Of a stretch of 64,000 nucleotides of DNA, positions 46,095 to 54,656 are shown in pieces. The DNA comes from Pontiella sulfatireligans. Lineage in GTDB: Bacteria > Verrucomicrobiota > Kiritimatiellia > Kiritimatiellales > Pontiellaceae. Numbering within the stretch: position 1 is the stretch's first letter; each line of letters begins with the position of its first letter. Where the stretch lies: NCBI RefSeq assembly GCF_900890705.1, contig NZ_CAAHFH010000001.1:1302001-1366000 (forward strand), in the 5' to 3' direction. A program made the position numbers and the translations under genes. The notes below the pieces were generated by a model. The model worked only from the letters and a program-made list of their open reading frames with translations, had not been told where the DNA came from and did not search any database.

Positions 46095-48452
46095 ATGAAA
46101 TACAGAAAAACCTTATTGCTGACTTTATCTATTTTCGCATTCACCTCCCCAACCCTCATTCTCGCTCAGAATGACAGCCCTACGCCTCCTTTGGGACGCC
46201 CTGCGGCTCCATCTGTCGCGGGTGCTGACCAGGTGGAGGAACTCCCTAAAAAAGCTGCGAAACCTGAAAAGCTTCAAGATTTTGCATTCGAAGGGGCCGA
46301 CCTCGATACGGTCATGACCATGTACTGCGAATGGACGGATAAAATCTACCTCAAAACGGATGCGGTCAAGGCCACCGTCACGCTCAAGGCCAACAAACTG
46401 ACCACGTCGGAGAGCATCAAGGTTGTTGAAGCCATTCTCGCCATGAACAATATTGCCTTGGTTCCGATGGGCGACAAATACATCAAGGTTGTTGCCGCCA
46501 CCCAAGGCGACCTGGGCGGCCAAGGTCTGCAAATCACTATGGGTCAAGATAATGAGCTGCTGAGCTCCGATAAATTTGTAACCCAGATCGTTCAGCTTCA
46601 GCATGTTGAAATCCCGGAAGTTCAGGCGGCCATCCAGCACGTCATGCATGCCTATGGAAAAATCCTGGCGCTGCAGCGCAGCAACAGCCTGATGATCACT
46701 GATACCGAAGCCAACATTAAGCGCGCTCGCGAACTGATCGACTTTATCGACCAAGCCAGCGCACGGATCGAGCCGCGCATATACGAAATTGAGTTTGCCG
46801 AAGCTACGGCGATTGCCGCCAAGCTCAACGAAATCATTCAAATGGCGCAGGCCGATCAAAAGACGACAGGCGCTACCGTCACAGCCCCCGCAGGAAATCC
46901 CTACGCCCGCACACCGCCCGGTGTCATCCGCGCCCGCACCTCCCAGACCAAGACCGAAGCCCCAACAAAGGCCACAATTTCGCAGACCGAAGGCAGTGCG
47001 ACCGTGCTTATACAAGGCACCGTCAAAGTAATGGCCGACGAACGGACCAATCTGATCATGATCTTCTCGCAAGAAGAAAACTTTTCCTTCTTCGACAACA
47101 TCATCGATGTGCTCGACGTTGAGGTCGAGCCGGCCACCACCTTTGAGGTGGTTAACCTAGAATATGCCGACGCCCAAGATCTGGCATCAACCTTGAACGA
47201 CCTTATTGGTGCGGCCTCCAGCTCGCGCTCGGGCACCTCCAGCTCGAGAAGCACCAGCAGTGGCTCCGGCAGTTCAAGAAGCAGCAGCCCGTCGTCCCGT
47301 TCGACATCGTCCAGCTCCAGAAGCAGCAGCAGCCGGGTCACCCCGAATGCCGCACCTATCAATAAAGCAGCGTCCTTTGAAAATCTAAACCGGCTATCCG
47401 AAGACACTAAAATCCTGGCCGATGAACGCTCTAACGCCATCCTGCTCATGGGGCGCAAAAGCGACATCGAAGCCATCAAGACCGTAATTGCCGGTTTGGA
47501 CATCATGCTGGAGCAGGTGATGATTGAAGCGGCGATCTTTGAGGTTACTCTGGGCGATGAACTCCGCCACGGCATCGACTGGCTCTACCGCAACGATTCT
47601 GGCGAAAAAGTAGGCGCGTGGGACGGAAGCAATCTCATCGGCTCCACCAACGGCTTAGGAACGGTGGCGGCCGGTGCGCTGACCTACTACCAAAACCTCA
47701 CGGGCATCAATACCGAGATCGCTATTAATCTGGCCGCCAGCGACAGCAACGTACGTCTGCTTTCAACGCCGGTCATCATGACCACCGACAATACCGAGGC
47801 CCGCCTTGCCGTTGGCCAACAGCGCCCGATTGTTACTTCAACCTCCTCGTACGCCAACAGTTCGGGCACACAAAGCTCAAACTATGAATACAAAGACATC
47901 GGCATCAACCTTACCGTCACGCCCCGCATCAATCCCCAGCGCGTCGTTGTAATGGAAATATTGCAGCAAGCCGATCAGGTGGGCGGAACCGTTTCGATTG
48001 ACGGAAATGATGTTCCCATCATTCTCAACCGGGAATTCGAAGCCCAGATTTCCGTACCCGACCGCAACACCATTGCGCTCGGCGGGCTGATCAGTTCCGA
48101 GGTTCGTGATGCCGTAACTAAGATTCCGCTCCTTGGGGATATTCCCTTCATTGGGCGCTACCTGTTTAGCAGCACCACCAAAGAAAACCAACAGACCGAA
48201 CTGATTGTGCTCATGACCCCCTATGTGCTGGCCAATCTGGAGGAATCAAAGGTGCAAAGCGAACGGCTCTACGACTCCATCGATATGCGAGAAACAGACT
48301 GGCCCGGGAAGGAATGGTCTGGATCTGCCTTCAAAAACCGTAGAAAAGACGATGACGAAGAGAAAGAGAACATGGAAATGTCGCAGAAAGAACGAAATGA
48401 AGATGACAAGGGACAACATTTCGAGGAAGAACTGGAAACCTTTGGCCTATAG
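46095..48452 (+). CDS. gspD: GspD-type secretin with Ser/Arg-rich insert
   Basis: About 785 aa; I start at MKYRKTLLLTLSIFAFTSPT (46095), a signal peptide, although no ribosome site is clear. Short N0 domain (FAFEGADLDTVMTMYCEWTD), N1-N3 repeats (QHVEIPEVQAAIQHVMHAYG, LEYADAQDLASTLNDLIGAA), then the secretin barrel (SNVRLLSTPVIMTTDN, KDIGINLTVTPRINPQ, VPDRNTIALGGLIS, KIPLLGDIPFIGRYLF). N3 is interrupted by about 45 residues of almost only Ser, Arg, Thr and Gly (47214-47345). The tail after the secretin is highly charged. It is the outer-membrane pore of a type II secretion or pilus system, but no other Gsp/Pil gene is nearby. It could export the island's enzymes. Confidence 0.9.
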   Translation: MKYRKTLLLTLSIFAFTSPTLILAQNDSPTPPLGRPAAPSVAGADQVEELPKKAAKPEKLQDFAFEGADLDTVMTMYCEWTDKIYLKTDAVKATVTLKANKLTTSESIKVVEAILAMNNIALVPMGDKYIKVVAATQGDLGGQGLQITMGQDNELLSSDKFVTQIVQLQHVEIPEVQAAIQHVMHAYGKILALQRSNSLMITDTEANIKRARELIDFIDQASARIEPRIYEIEFAEATAIAAKLNEIIQMAQADQKTTGATVTAPAGNPYARTPPGVIRARTSQTKTEAPTKATISQTEGSATVLIQGTVKVMADERTNLIMIFSQEENFSFFDNIIDVLDVEVEPATTFEVVNLEYADAQDLASTLNDLIGAASSSRSGTSSSRSTSSGSGSSRSSSPSSRSTSSSSRSSSSRVTPNAAPINKAASFENLNRLSEDTKILADERSNAILLMGRKSDIEAIKTVIAGLDIMLEQVMIEAAIFEVTLGDELRHGIDWLYRNDSGEKVGAWDGSNLIGSTNGLGTVAAGALTYYQNLTGINTEIAINLAASDSNVRLLSTPVIMTTDNTEARLAVGQQRPIVTSTSSYANSSGTQSSNYEYKDIGINLTVTPRINPQRVVVMEILQQADQVGGTVSIDGNDVPIILNREFEAQISVPDRNTIALGGLISSEVRDAVTKIPLLGDIPFIGRYLFSSTTKENQQTELIVLMTPYVLANLEESKVQSERLYDSIDMRETDWPGKEWSGSAFKNRRKDDDEEKENMEMSQKERNEDDKGQHFEEELETFGL

Positions 48453-48461
48453 GTTCTCAGC

Positions 48462-49706
48462 ATGGAGCGCATTCACTTCATCGGCATAGGCGGGGTCGGC
48501 ATGAACGGCCTTGCCCAGTTGGCCGCCCAATCCGGATTCGAAGTAACCGGCTCCGACCGGGCCTACAGCCCCGATGCCGAAATTTTCCAAGGTCTGGAAA
48601 ATCTCGGCATTATTATTTCTGATCAGGATGGAAGCGGCATAACCGAAAACACCAATGCCGTGGTGTTTAGCACCGCCATAGAATCCAACAATCCAGACCT
48701 CCAACAATCCAGGTCTTTAAACATTCCCTTGCTCCACCGGTCGATATTCCTGAAGGAGCTTGTCGGAGACGGCGAATTGATTGCCGTCGCCGGAACGGCC
48801 GGAAAAACCACCACCACCGGCCTCCTTGGCTGGATTTTCGAAAGCCTTGGAAAAGACCCGTCCGTCTATAACGGAGCATCCGTTCTGAACTGGAAAACCC
48901 CCTCAACTCCGGGGAATGTCCGCAAGGGCTCATCCAGCCTCTGGATTATCGAGGCGGACGAATCTGACAAATCGTTCCTCGCATTCCACCCAACCCATAC
49001 GATTATCACCAACATCTTCAAAGACCACTACGAACTCGACGAGCTGCACGCCCTGTTCGACCAGTTTGAATGCCAGACCTCTGGCATCACCATTCGGGGG
49101 CCCGTTGCTGCAAACATTGACCTGACGGTTCCAATGCTCGGAAAGCACAACCACGAAAATGCCCGCTGCGCTGAGGCTCTTTGTGCCAAGCTCGGCCTTG
49201 ATATGGGACTCGTGCGCGATGCCATCGCACAGTTCAAGGGCATTGAACGCCGGTTGGAAATCGCAGGCGAAGCAGGAGGCGCCACAGTCCTTGACGACTA
49301 TGCCCATAATCCAGCGAAAATTGAGGCATCCCTTTCCGCTGTTGCTGAGGCATACGGCACGGTTCATGCGTTCTGGCGTCCTCACGGCTTTACGCCTTTG
49401 TTTCAAGGCATGGACGAGCTGGTCAAAGCATTTTCCCTCCACTGGAATAAAAACGGCGGATCCATCATGATCCTGCCGGTCTACTATGCAGGCGGAACCG
49501 TCGACCGCAAAACGTCGTCGGAAGAACTGGTCGCCCGCCTCAACGCGCGGGATGTTCCTGCTCTTCTCGTACCGGATTACACGATCCTGAAAACCGAACT
49601 TGAACAGCGGGCAAAACCGGGCGAGGCCATCCTTGGAATGGGCGCGCGCGACCCCGAACTGCCCTTGTTCGCCAAACGACTGGTAGCCGAATGGAAAATG
49701 CCCTAA
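48462..49706 (+). CDS. Mur ligase family protein, MurC/Mpl-like, with altered P-loop
   Basis: A 414-aa three-domain ligase. The N-terminal Rossmann part is HFIGIGGVGMNGLAQLAAQS, typical of MurC/Mpl; central ATPase with VAGTAGKTTTTGLLG (111-120); Mur landmarks IIEADESDKSF and ITNIFKDHYE; C-terminal domain with VLDDYAHNP. MurC and Mpl normally read G-T-H-G-K-T; here Ala113 replaces the His. It is also about 50 aa shorter than typical MurC. The FWRPHGFTPLF segment corresponds to the MurC FQPHRYSR region without its second Arg. It starts 9 bases after gspD and overlaps the methyltransferase by 16 bp. It should join an amino acid or peptide to a UDP-MurNAc-type substrate, but specificity is open. 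Confidence 0.75.
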   Translation: MERIHFIGIGGVGMNGLAQLAAQSGFEVTGSDRAYSPDAEIFQGLENLGIIISDQDGSGITENTNAVVFSTAIESNNPDLQQSRSLNIPLLHRSIFLKELVGDGELIAVAGTAGKTTTTGLLGWIFESLGKDPSVYNGASVLNWKTPSTPGNVRKGSSSLWIIEADESDKSFLAFHPTHTIITNIFKDHYELDELHALFDQFECQTSGITIRGPVAANIDLTVPMLGKHNHENARCAEALCAKLGLDMGLVRDAIAQFKGIERRLEIAGEAGGATVLDDYAHNPAKIEASLSAVAEAYGTVHAFWRPHGFTPLFQGMDELVKAFSLHWNKNGGSIMILPVYYAGGTVDRKTSSEELVARLNARDVPALLVPDYTILKTELEQRAKPGEAILGMGARDPELPLFAKRLVAEWKMP

Positions 49707-50503
49707 TCATCGAAAGCCCTCAAAATCCGCGTGTAAAAGCGGCGGTCAAGCTACGCAAGAGCAACGTGCGGCGGCAAACCGGAGAAACCCTCGTGGAAGG
49801 ATACCGCGAAATTCTTCGCGCCAGCGATAGCGGTTGGCGGTTTAAAGAACTCTACTGCTGTCCAGAGCTATATCTAGACCTTGAGGCAGACAAACTGGTT
49901 TCCAAGATCCGCAGCAGCGGCGTAACCGTTTATCTATGTTCGGAAACGGCCTTCCGCAAAATGTCGTACCGCGACACGTCAGATGGACTTATGGCGCTTT
50001 CCCCGCTGGTGGGCAAAAAACTCGACGAGCTAAAACTGCCCGACAATCCATTGCTGCTGATTGCCGAGGATCTTGAAAAACCGGGCAATCTGGGCACCAT
50101 TCTGCGCACAGCCGATGCCACCGGCGTCGATGCGGTCATTGCCTGCGACCACAAAACCGACATCAACAATCCCAATGTAATCCGCGCCAGCATCGGCACG
50201 CTGTTTTTCATGCCGGTGGCTGAGGCATCGACCGAAGAAACCCTCCTGTGGCTGAAAAAACGCGGCATCCAATCGCTGGCCGCGGTTCCGGGCGCCACGC
50301 AGGAATACACGGACATTGACATGAAAAACGGCACCGCCATCATTGTCGGCGCGGAAGACGAGGGCCTCTCGCAGACATGGATTGAAGGTGCAGACCATAA
50401 AGCCAGCATTCCAATGCTTGGAAGAAACGATTCGCTAAATGTTTCCACCGCGGCGGCCATCCTCCTCTATGAAGCCGTTCGCCAGAGGCGGAAAACCCCT
50501 TAA
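49691..50503 (+). CDS. TrmH/SpoU-family RNA 2'-O-methyltransferase
   Basis: A 270-aa SPOUT enzyme. The N-terminal substrate-binding part has SPQNPRVKAAVKLRKSNVRR and TLVEGYREI. The three SPOUT motifs are EDLEKPGNLGTILRTADATG (catalytic Arg), AIIVGAEDEGLS, and PMLGRNDSLNVSTAAAILLY at the knot. It transfers a methyl group from SAM to a ribose in rRNA or tRNA; the exact target cannot be told. It overlaps the end of the Mur-like ligase by 16 bp, so it is probably co-transcribed. Confidence 0.9.
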   Translation: MENALIIESPQNPRVKAAVKLRKSNVRRQTGETLVEGYREILRASDSGWRFKELYCCPELYLDLEADKLVSKIRSSGVTVYLCSETAFRKMSYRDTSDGLMALSPLVGKKLDELKLPDNPLLLIAEDLEKPGNLGTILRTADATGVDAVIACDHKTDINNPNVIRASIGTLFFMPVAEASTEETLLWLKKRGIQSLAAVPGATQEYTDIDMKNGTAIIVGAEDEGLSQTWIEGADHKASIPMLGRNDSLNVSTAAAILLYEAVRQRRKTP

Positions 50504-50631
50504 AACACTCGTATTTATTGCCAATCACTTTTTTTCAAAAAAAAGTTCAACGCTCCACCCTCTATACTGTCTTATGAAAGAGTTGGGCAACGACGCCTGA
50601 CGAAACAAGAGTTTATTAATCAAAACTTTTG

Positions 50632-50659
50632 TTGCAAATGCTCAATATGGATGTATGAT
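50632..50659 (+). promoter_or_regulatory. Candidate sigma70-type promoter of the RHH gene
   Basis: TTGCAA (50632-50637), a 16-base spacer, TATGAT (50654-50659), 35 bases before the start codon at 50695. Confidence 0.4.
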
Positions 50660-50694
50660 TTAACAAGTCGAAACGAAAGCGAAGGAGGCAGATT

Positions 50695-50874
50695 ATGGCT
50701 ACTAATCCGGCAGGAAAAGGTACAAAGACCATCGGTATCAACATGAAGTTGGAGATGGCCGAGGAACTGGAACGTCGCGCTGCTTCGATGCAGCTCTCAA
50801 CAGGAGCGTATTGCAAGATTATCCTAGGAGAATGGATTAAATCCGGGAGCAAACTGAAGCTTCAGGAATCCTAG
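50695..50874 (+). CDS. Small ribbon-helix-helix (CopG/Arc-like) protein, 59 aa
   Basis: Starts MATNPAGKGTKTIGINMKLE behind a strong AAGGAGG and ends KSGSKLKLQES. The pattern is a short beta-strand (TIGINMKL), helix A (EMAEELERRAASM), turn, helix B (STGAYCKIILGEWIKSG), the classical RHH DNA-binding fold, which binds operators as a dimer through the strand. It has its own candidate promoter and terminator, so it forms a one-gene transcription unit. No toxin partner follows, since the next gene is PanE-like. It could be an autoregulated small repressor or an orphan antitoxin. Confidence 0.75.
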   Translation: MATNPAGKGTKTIGINMKLEMAEELERRAASMQLSTGAYCKIILGEWIKSGSKLKLQES

Positions 50875-50900
50875 CGAACCCCAGCTGAACAACGGAAAAG

Positions 50901-50944
50901 AACCGGCTTTCGGAAATAACATAGGAAGCTGGTTTTTCTTTTTT
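50901..50944 (+). terminator. Terminator behind the RHH gene
   Basis: AACCGGCTT (50901-50909) pairs with AAGCTGGTT (50926-50934, one G-U pair), followed by a T-rich tract to about 50944. Confidence 0.7.
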
Positions 50945-50974
50945 TAGCCCCCGATGCTGTGACACTCTTTTCCC

Positions 50975-51910
50975 ATGAACGAGCCCAACAGCTTTACAAT
51001 TATTGGAACCGGTGCCGTAGGCGGGTACTACGGAGGCTTGCTTCAACACGCGGGAGCGGACGTCCATTTTCTGCTTCATAACGACTATGCTCATGTCAGC
51101 GCCAATGGTTTGATCATCGAATCTGTTAACGGCGGGTTCCAACTTCCAAATGTTCAGGCCTACAGCAACCCAGCCAACCTGCCGCATTGCGATGTTGTCG
51201 TGGTGGCGCTGAAGACCACGGCCAACGCAGCGTTGCACGATATACTCCCACATGCCGCCAAAGACGGGAATATTGTGCTTACTTTGCAGAACGGTCTTGG
51301 CAGCGAAGAGGAAATGGCTTCCATTGCCGGCGCACAAAATGTGATCGGAGGTTTGTGCTTTCTTTGCTCCAACAAGATTGCTCCAGGACATATCCGTCAT
51401 CTGGACTATGGACTAATCACCCTCGGCGAATACCGGTCCGACGGCATGCCCGGCGGCATCACCCCGCGTCTTGAACTACTGGGAAGGCGACTGGCCGCCG
51501 CCGGCATTCCGATAAAGCTGGTTGAAGACCTCCCGCTTGCCCGCTGGAGAAAACTGGTTTGGAACATCCCTTTCAACGGTCTGTCCGTTGTCCGGAACGA
51601 GCTGACCGACCAACTGATCAAGAATCCGGAAACCCGTGGCTTGTGCATGGCATTAATGAACGAAGTGGCCACGGCCTCCACGGCCTGCGCTCGTCCAATA
51701 GATCCGGCCTTCATCGAAAAAATGATGACGGATACCGAAAAGATGGAACCCTATGCACCCAGCATGAAGCTTGATTTTGACCGAAGCCAGCCGATGGAAA
51801 TCGAGAGCATTTACGGGAATCCTATCCGGGCTGCCAAAGCCGCCGGCGTCGCGATGCCCGAGACCGAAAAGCTGTACCGTCAGTTGCTGGCACTAAACCC
51901 CGCTATTTAG
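50975..51910 (+). CDS. panE: Ketopantoate reductase (PanE/ApbA) family protein
   Basis: A 311-aa NADPH-dependent reductase. The N-terminal Rossmann fold is FTIIGTGAVGGYYGGLLQHA (G-x-G-x-x-G). NADP-site and catalytic landmarks include DVVVVALKTTANAAL (the conserved Lys), TLQNGLGSEEEM and GGLCFLCSNKIAPGHIRHLD. The C-terminal helical domain has RWRKLVWNIPFNGLSVV (Lys/Asn pair) and FDRSQPMEIESIYGNPI. It would reduce 2-dehydropantoate to pantoate for CoA synthesis; paralogues with other 2-oxo acids exist, so the symbol is provisional. It stands alone between the RHH terminator and the broken flavin reductase gene. Confidence 0.82.
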   Translation: MNEPNSFTIIGTGAVGGYYGGLLQHAGADVHFLLHNDYAHVSANGLIIESVNGGFQLPNVQAYSNPANLPHCDVVVVALKTTANAALHDILPHAAKDGNIVLTLQNGLGSEEEMASIAGAQNVIGGLCFLCSNKIAPGHIRHLDYGLITLGEYRSDGMPGGITPRLELLGRRLAAAGIPIKLVEDLPLARWRKLVWNIPFNGLSVVRNELTDQLIKNPETRGLCMALMNEVATASTACARPIDPAFIEKMMTDTEKMEPYAPSMKLDFDRSQPMEIESIYGNPIRAAKAAGVAMPETEKLYRQLLALNPAI

Positions 51911-51972
51911 ACGCAGTTGCAATTAGCGTCGATTTCATGGATAACCTCCGTGCATTCACCCCGAGGAATTTC

Positions 51973-52635
51973 ATGATTAACCTAGACGATACAACGCATG
52001 CGGTAAAACAGGTCCGGCTTATCAGTGGCGAGCTTTTTGAACTGGCTCTGGCGCGCAACGGACTGGAATTCATTCCCGGAGACTGTGTTGCCCTCTACAC
52101 CGCCGACGGCAAATCGCGCCCCTACAGCATTGCGTCTGGCTCGAATGAGGACGAGCTTTGCTTTGTGATACGCATGATGGAGGGTGGCGAGGTTTCTCCT
52201 TGGCTGATGGCCAGACTGCCCGGCGACGCCGTGCGGCTCACGCCGCCCTTTGGCTGGTTCCGTCCCTGACAGGATATCGGCGACGCCCCGTTTATCTTTC
52301 TAGCCACAGGCACAGGCATCGCCCCCTTCCTCTCGTACATGCAAACCTTCAGCAAGTCGCCCGTCCATTGCCTTTACGGCGTTCGGCGCGAAGCCGATGC
52401 CGTCGGATTTTCCAGCCTTCGTGAATTTTGCCCTAGCCTACTGGCTGTCTCCCGCGAAAAAACCAGCCACCACTACGGCCGCATTACCGATCTGCTCGGC
52501 CGGCTTCCTTCCTGCAGCGAAACGCACTACTACTGCTGCGGCCTCGAAAACATGGTGAACGAGGTGTCGGAATGGCTGCAAGCCAACGACGTCGGCCTGC
52601 GACAGATCCATCGAGAGGTGTTCTTCCACAGCTAG
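51973..52635 (+). pseudogene. Ferredoxin/flavodoxin-NADP reductase-like gene interrupted by one in-frame TGA
   Basis: Start ATG at 51973 (GAGGAA upstream; MINLDDTTHAVKQVRLISGE). The FAD domain includes FIPGDCVALYTADGKSRPYSI and ends PPFGWFRP, where TGA (52267-52269) stops translation at 98 codons. The same frame continues with QDIGDAPFIFLATGTGIAPF (the nucleotide-binding loop), VHCLYGVRREAD, YCCGLENMVNEVSEWL and the C-terminal REVFFHS before TAG at 52635. The reading frame is otherwise perfect, so a single change such as GGA to TGA explains it: a recent nonsense mutation or a base-call error. Selenocysteine is unlikely at this place. Intact, it would be a ~220-aa FAD-dependent NAD(P)H reductase. 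Confidence 0.85.
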
Positions 52636-52695
52636 CCGTTGTTTTCAGTTATTGTTCATTGAACTTGCACATATTTACCGATAAACAACCCCGCC

Positions 52696-53664
52696 ATGAA
52701 AACAATTGTTGTATGTGCCCTTTATAAATTTGCAGCCTTGGACGACTTTGAAGCGTTGCGCCAACCGCTGTTCGATTTCCTGAACCAGCATGGCATACGC
52801 GGCACGCTGCTGCTGGCCGGCGAAGGCATTAACGGAACCGTGGCCGGTTCGCGCGAGGCGATCGACGCACTTCTCGCCCATCTAAAATCGGATCCGCGCC
52901 TGGCCGACCTCGAGCACAAGGAATCGTTCGACGATGCCAACCCCTTCTACTGCACCAAAGTGCGCCTCAAAAAAGAGATCGTCACCATGGGCGTTGCGGG
53001 CATCGACCCACGCCATACCGTGGGAACCTACGTCGCCCCTAAAGACTGGAATGCATTGATCAGCGATCCGGAAACGCTGCTGATCGACACGCGCAACGAT
53101 TACGAAGTCAGCATCGGCACGTTCAAAAATGCCGTTAACCCCGAAACGGAATCCTTCCGCGAATTCCCCAGCTATGTGGAAAACCACCTCCATTCCTCTA
53201 AACACCGGAAGGTTGCCATGTTCTGCACAGGAGGCATCCGCTGCGAAAAGTCCACCGCCTACCTCAAGGAACAGGGCTTCGACGAGGTGCACCACCTCAA
53301 AGGCGGCATTTTAAAATATCTGGAAGAAATCCCTCAAGAAGATTCCTTGTGGCAAGGCGAATGCTTTGTCTTCGACAACCGCGTAGCCGTCGGGCACGAC
53401 TTGGTCAAAGGCGATTATGATCAGTGCCACGCCTGCCGGATGCCGATTACCGAAAACGACAAGCAGAGCCCTCTGTACGAAAAGGGAGCCAGCTGCCCCC
53501 ACTGCCACGGCCAGTTTTCCGCCGACCGTAAAGCCCGCTTCATGGAACGCGAGCGGCAGATCGAACTTGCCCGCAGCCGAGGCGAGGAGCACATCGGCGG
53601 CGACGCTATCCAGACTGCCGAAAAACGTCGTAAGCTGAAGCGTCTTCAGAAAGAACGCCAATAA
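52696..53664 (+). CDS. trhO: tRNA uridine(34) hydroxylase TrhO (YceA-like rhodanese)
   Basis: A 322-aa protein that makes 5-hydroxyuridine at the wobble position of tRNA. N-terminal ferredoxin-like part ([39 protein letters not shown]), rhodanese domain with the active-site loop [12 protein letters not shown] (C177), and a Cys-rich C-terminal zinc-type region ([35 protein letters not shown]). Length and order match the family well. It is monocistronic in appearance, with about 100 bases before PPK2. Confidence 0.93.
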   Translation: MKTIVVCALYKFAALDDFEALRQPLFDFLNQHGIRGTLLLAGEGINGTVAGSREAIDALLAHLKSDPRLADLEHKESFDDANPFYCTKVRLKKEIVTMGVAGIDPRHTVGTYVAPKDWNALISDPETLLIDTRNDYEVSIGTFKNAVNPETESFREFPSYVENHLHSSKHRKVAMFCTGGIRCEKSTAYLKEQGFDEVHHLKGGILKYLEEIPQEDSLWQGECFVFDNRVAVGHDLVKGDYDQCHACRMPITENDKQSPLYEKGASCPHCHGQFSADRKARFMERERQIELARSRGEEHIGGDAIQTAEKRRKLKRLQKERQ

Positions 53665-53700
53665 CGGCGTTCCGCTTAATGCTTCAGCGGCTCTTTCCCT

Positions 53701-53729
53701 TTGACGCTTTTCCCTGCGCGTTCTAAACT
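53701..53729 (+). promoter_or_regulatory. Candidate sigma70-type promoter of the PPK2 gene
   Basis: TTGACG (53701-53706), 17-base spacer, TAAACT (53724-53729), 36 bases before the GTG start at 53766. Confidence 0.45.
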
Positions 53730-53765
53730 TTCCGGTGAATTATTTCCATTTAAAGGAGGCGTGCT

Positions 53766-54584
53766 GTGTCGGACGATAAGAAGCGGAAAAAGGGATACAA
53801 AAAAAACGGAAAGCTGGAGAAGGAATTTTACGAGTCCGAACTGGAACGCCTTCAGATAGAACTGGTGAAGTTGCAGGAATGGGTGAAGCACAAAGGCCTC
53901 AAGGTGGTCGTGCTCTTCGAAGGGCGCGATGCCGCCGGCAAGGGCGGCGTGATTAAACGCATCACCGAAAGCCTCAACCCGCGCGTTGCCCGGGTGGTCG
54001 CCCTCGGCAAACCGTCCGAACGCGAAGAGACCCAGTGGTATTTCCAGCGCTACGTCCCCGAGCTTCCCGCCGCCGGCGAGATCGCTCTCTTCGACCGCTC
54101 TTGGTACAACGCCGGTGGCGTCGACCGCGTCATGGGATTCTTAACGGAGGAGCAGGTGATGGAATTCTTTAAGTCCTGCCCCTCGTTCGAGCGCATGATC
54201 ATTCGCTCCGGAATCATTCTGGTCAAATATTGGTTTTCGGTCAGTGACGAAGAGCAGGAGAAGCGTTTCCTGTCGCGGATCGACGATCCGACCAAACGCT
54301 GGAAACTTAGCCCGATGGATATGAAGTCGCGCGAGAAGTGGGCGGAATATTCAAAGGCCAAGGATGAAATGTTCGAGTTCACCGACATCCCAGAAGCGCC
54401 ATGGTGGGTGGTTGAGGCAGACGACAAAAAGAAGGCGCGACTGAACTGCATCTCGCACCTGCTCAGCTTAATCCCCTACAAAGACCTCACCCCGGAACCG
54501 ATCAAGCTTCCCCCCCGGAAAGATAAAAGCGCCTATGAGCGCCCCCCGCACGAAGAGCAAAACTTTGTGCCGCATATCTATTAA
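53766..54584 (+). CDS. ppk2: Polyphosphate kinase 2 family protein
   Basis: A 272-aa P-loop kinase that transfers phosphate between polyphosphate and a nucleotide. It starts with GTG behind AAGGAGG. Landmarks: coiled basic N-terminus, Walker A FEGRDAAGKGGVIKRI, the PPK2 helix PSEREETQWYFQRYVPELP, and Walker B/lid FDRSWYNAGGVDRVMGF (N-R-A-G is more usual than N-A-G-G). The C-terminal part has RWKLSPMDMKSREKWAEYSK and APWWVVEADDKKKARLN. Class (ADP- or AMP-phosphorylating) cannot be read with certainty. It converges with the SulP gene across a palindrome. Confidence 0.92.
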   Translation: MSDDKKRKKGYKKNGKLEKEFYESELERLQIELVKLQEWVKHKGLKVVVLFEGRDAAGKGGVIKRITESLNPRVARVVALGKPSEREETQWYFQRYVPELPAAGEIALFDRSWYNAGGVDRVMGFLTEEQVMEFFKSCPSFERMIIRSGIILVKYWFSVSDEEQEKRFLSRIDDPTKRWKLSPMDMKSREKWAEYSKAKDEMFEFTDIPEAPWWVVEADDKKKARLNCISHLLSLIPYKDLTPEPIKLPPRKDKSAYERPPHEEQNFVPHIY

Positions 54585-54589
54585 AAAAT

Positions 54590-54656
54590 CCTCCTCGTCC
54601 TCGATCTTCGTTCTCGATTCATCGAGAACGAGCCATCAGGAGGAATGACGAGGAGG
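54590..54656. repeat. Nested palindrome between convergent genes, possible two-way terminator
   Basis: Outer arms CCTCCTCGTC (54590-54599) and GACGAGGAGG (54647-54656) are perfect complements. Nested inside, CGTTCTCGAT (54609-54618) and ATCGAGAACG (54621-54630) are also perfect. On the minus strand it ends just before AAAAAA at 54588, giving a U-tract in that direction (GATTTTTTAAT). It fills almost the whole space between the PPK2 and SulP genes, so it probably terminates both; it may also be a mobile repeat. Confidence 0.6.

Noticed and set aside
48684..48712. Duplicated TCCAACAATCCAG words inside the Mur-like gene as a mobile insert
   Set aside because: Only two short copies in frame; too little to separate from chance.
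52267..52320. Selenocysteine codon (TGA) with SECIS in the flavin reductase
   Set aside because: No convincing SECIS hairpin follows the TGA, the residue lies before the nucleotide-binding domain where no redox Cys is expected, and no Sec machinery is seen.
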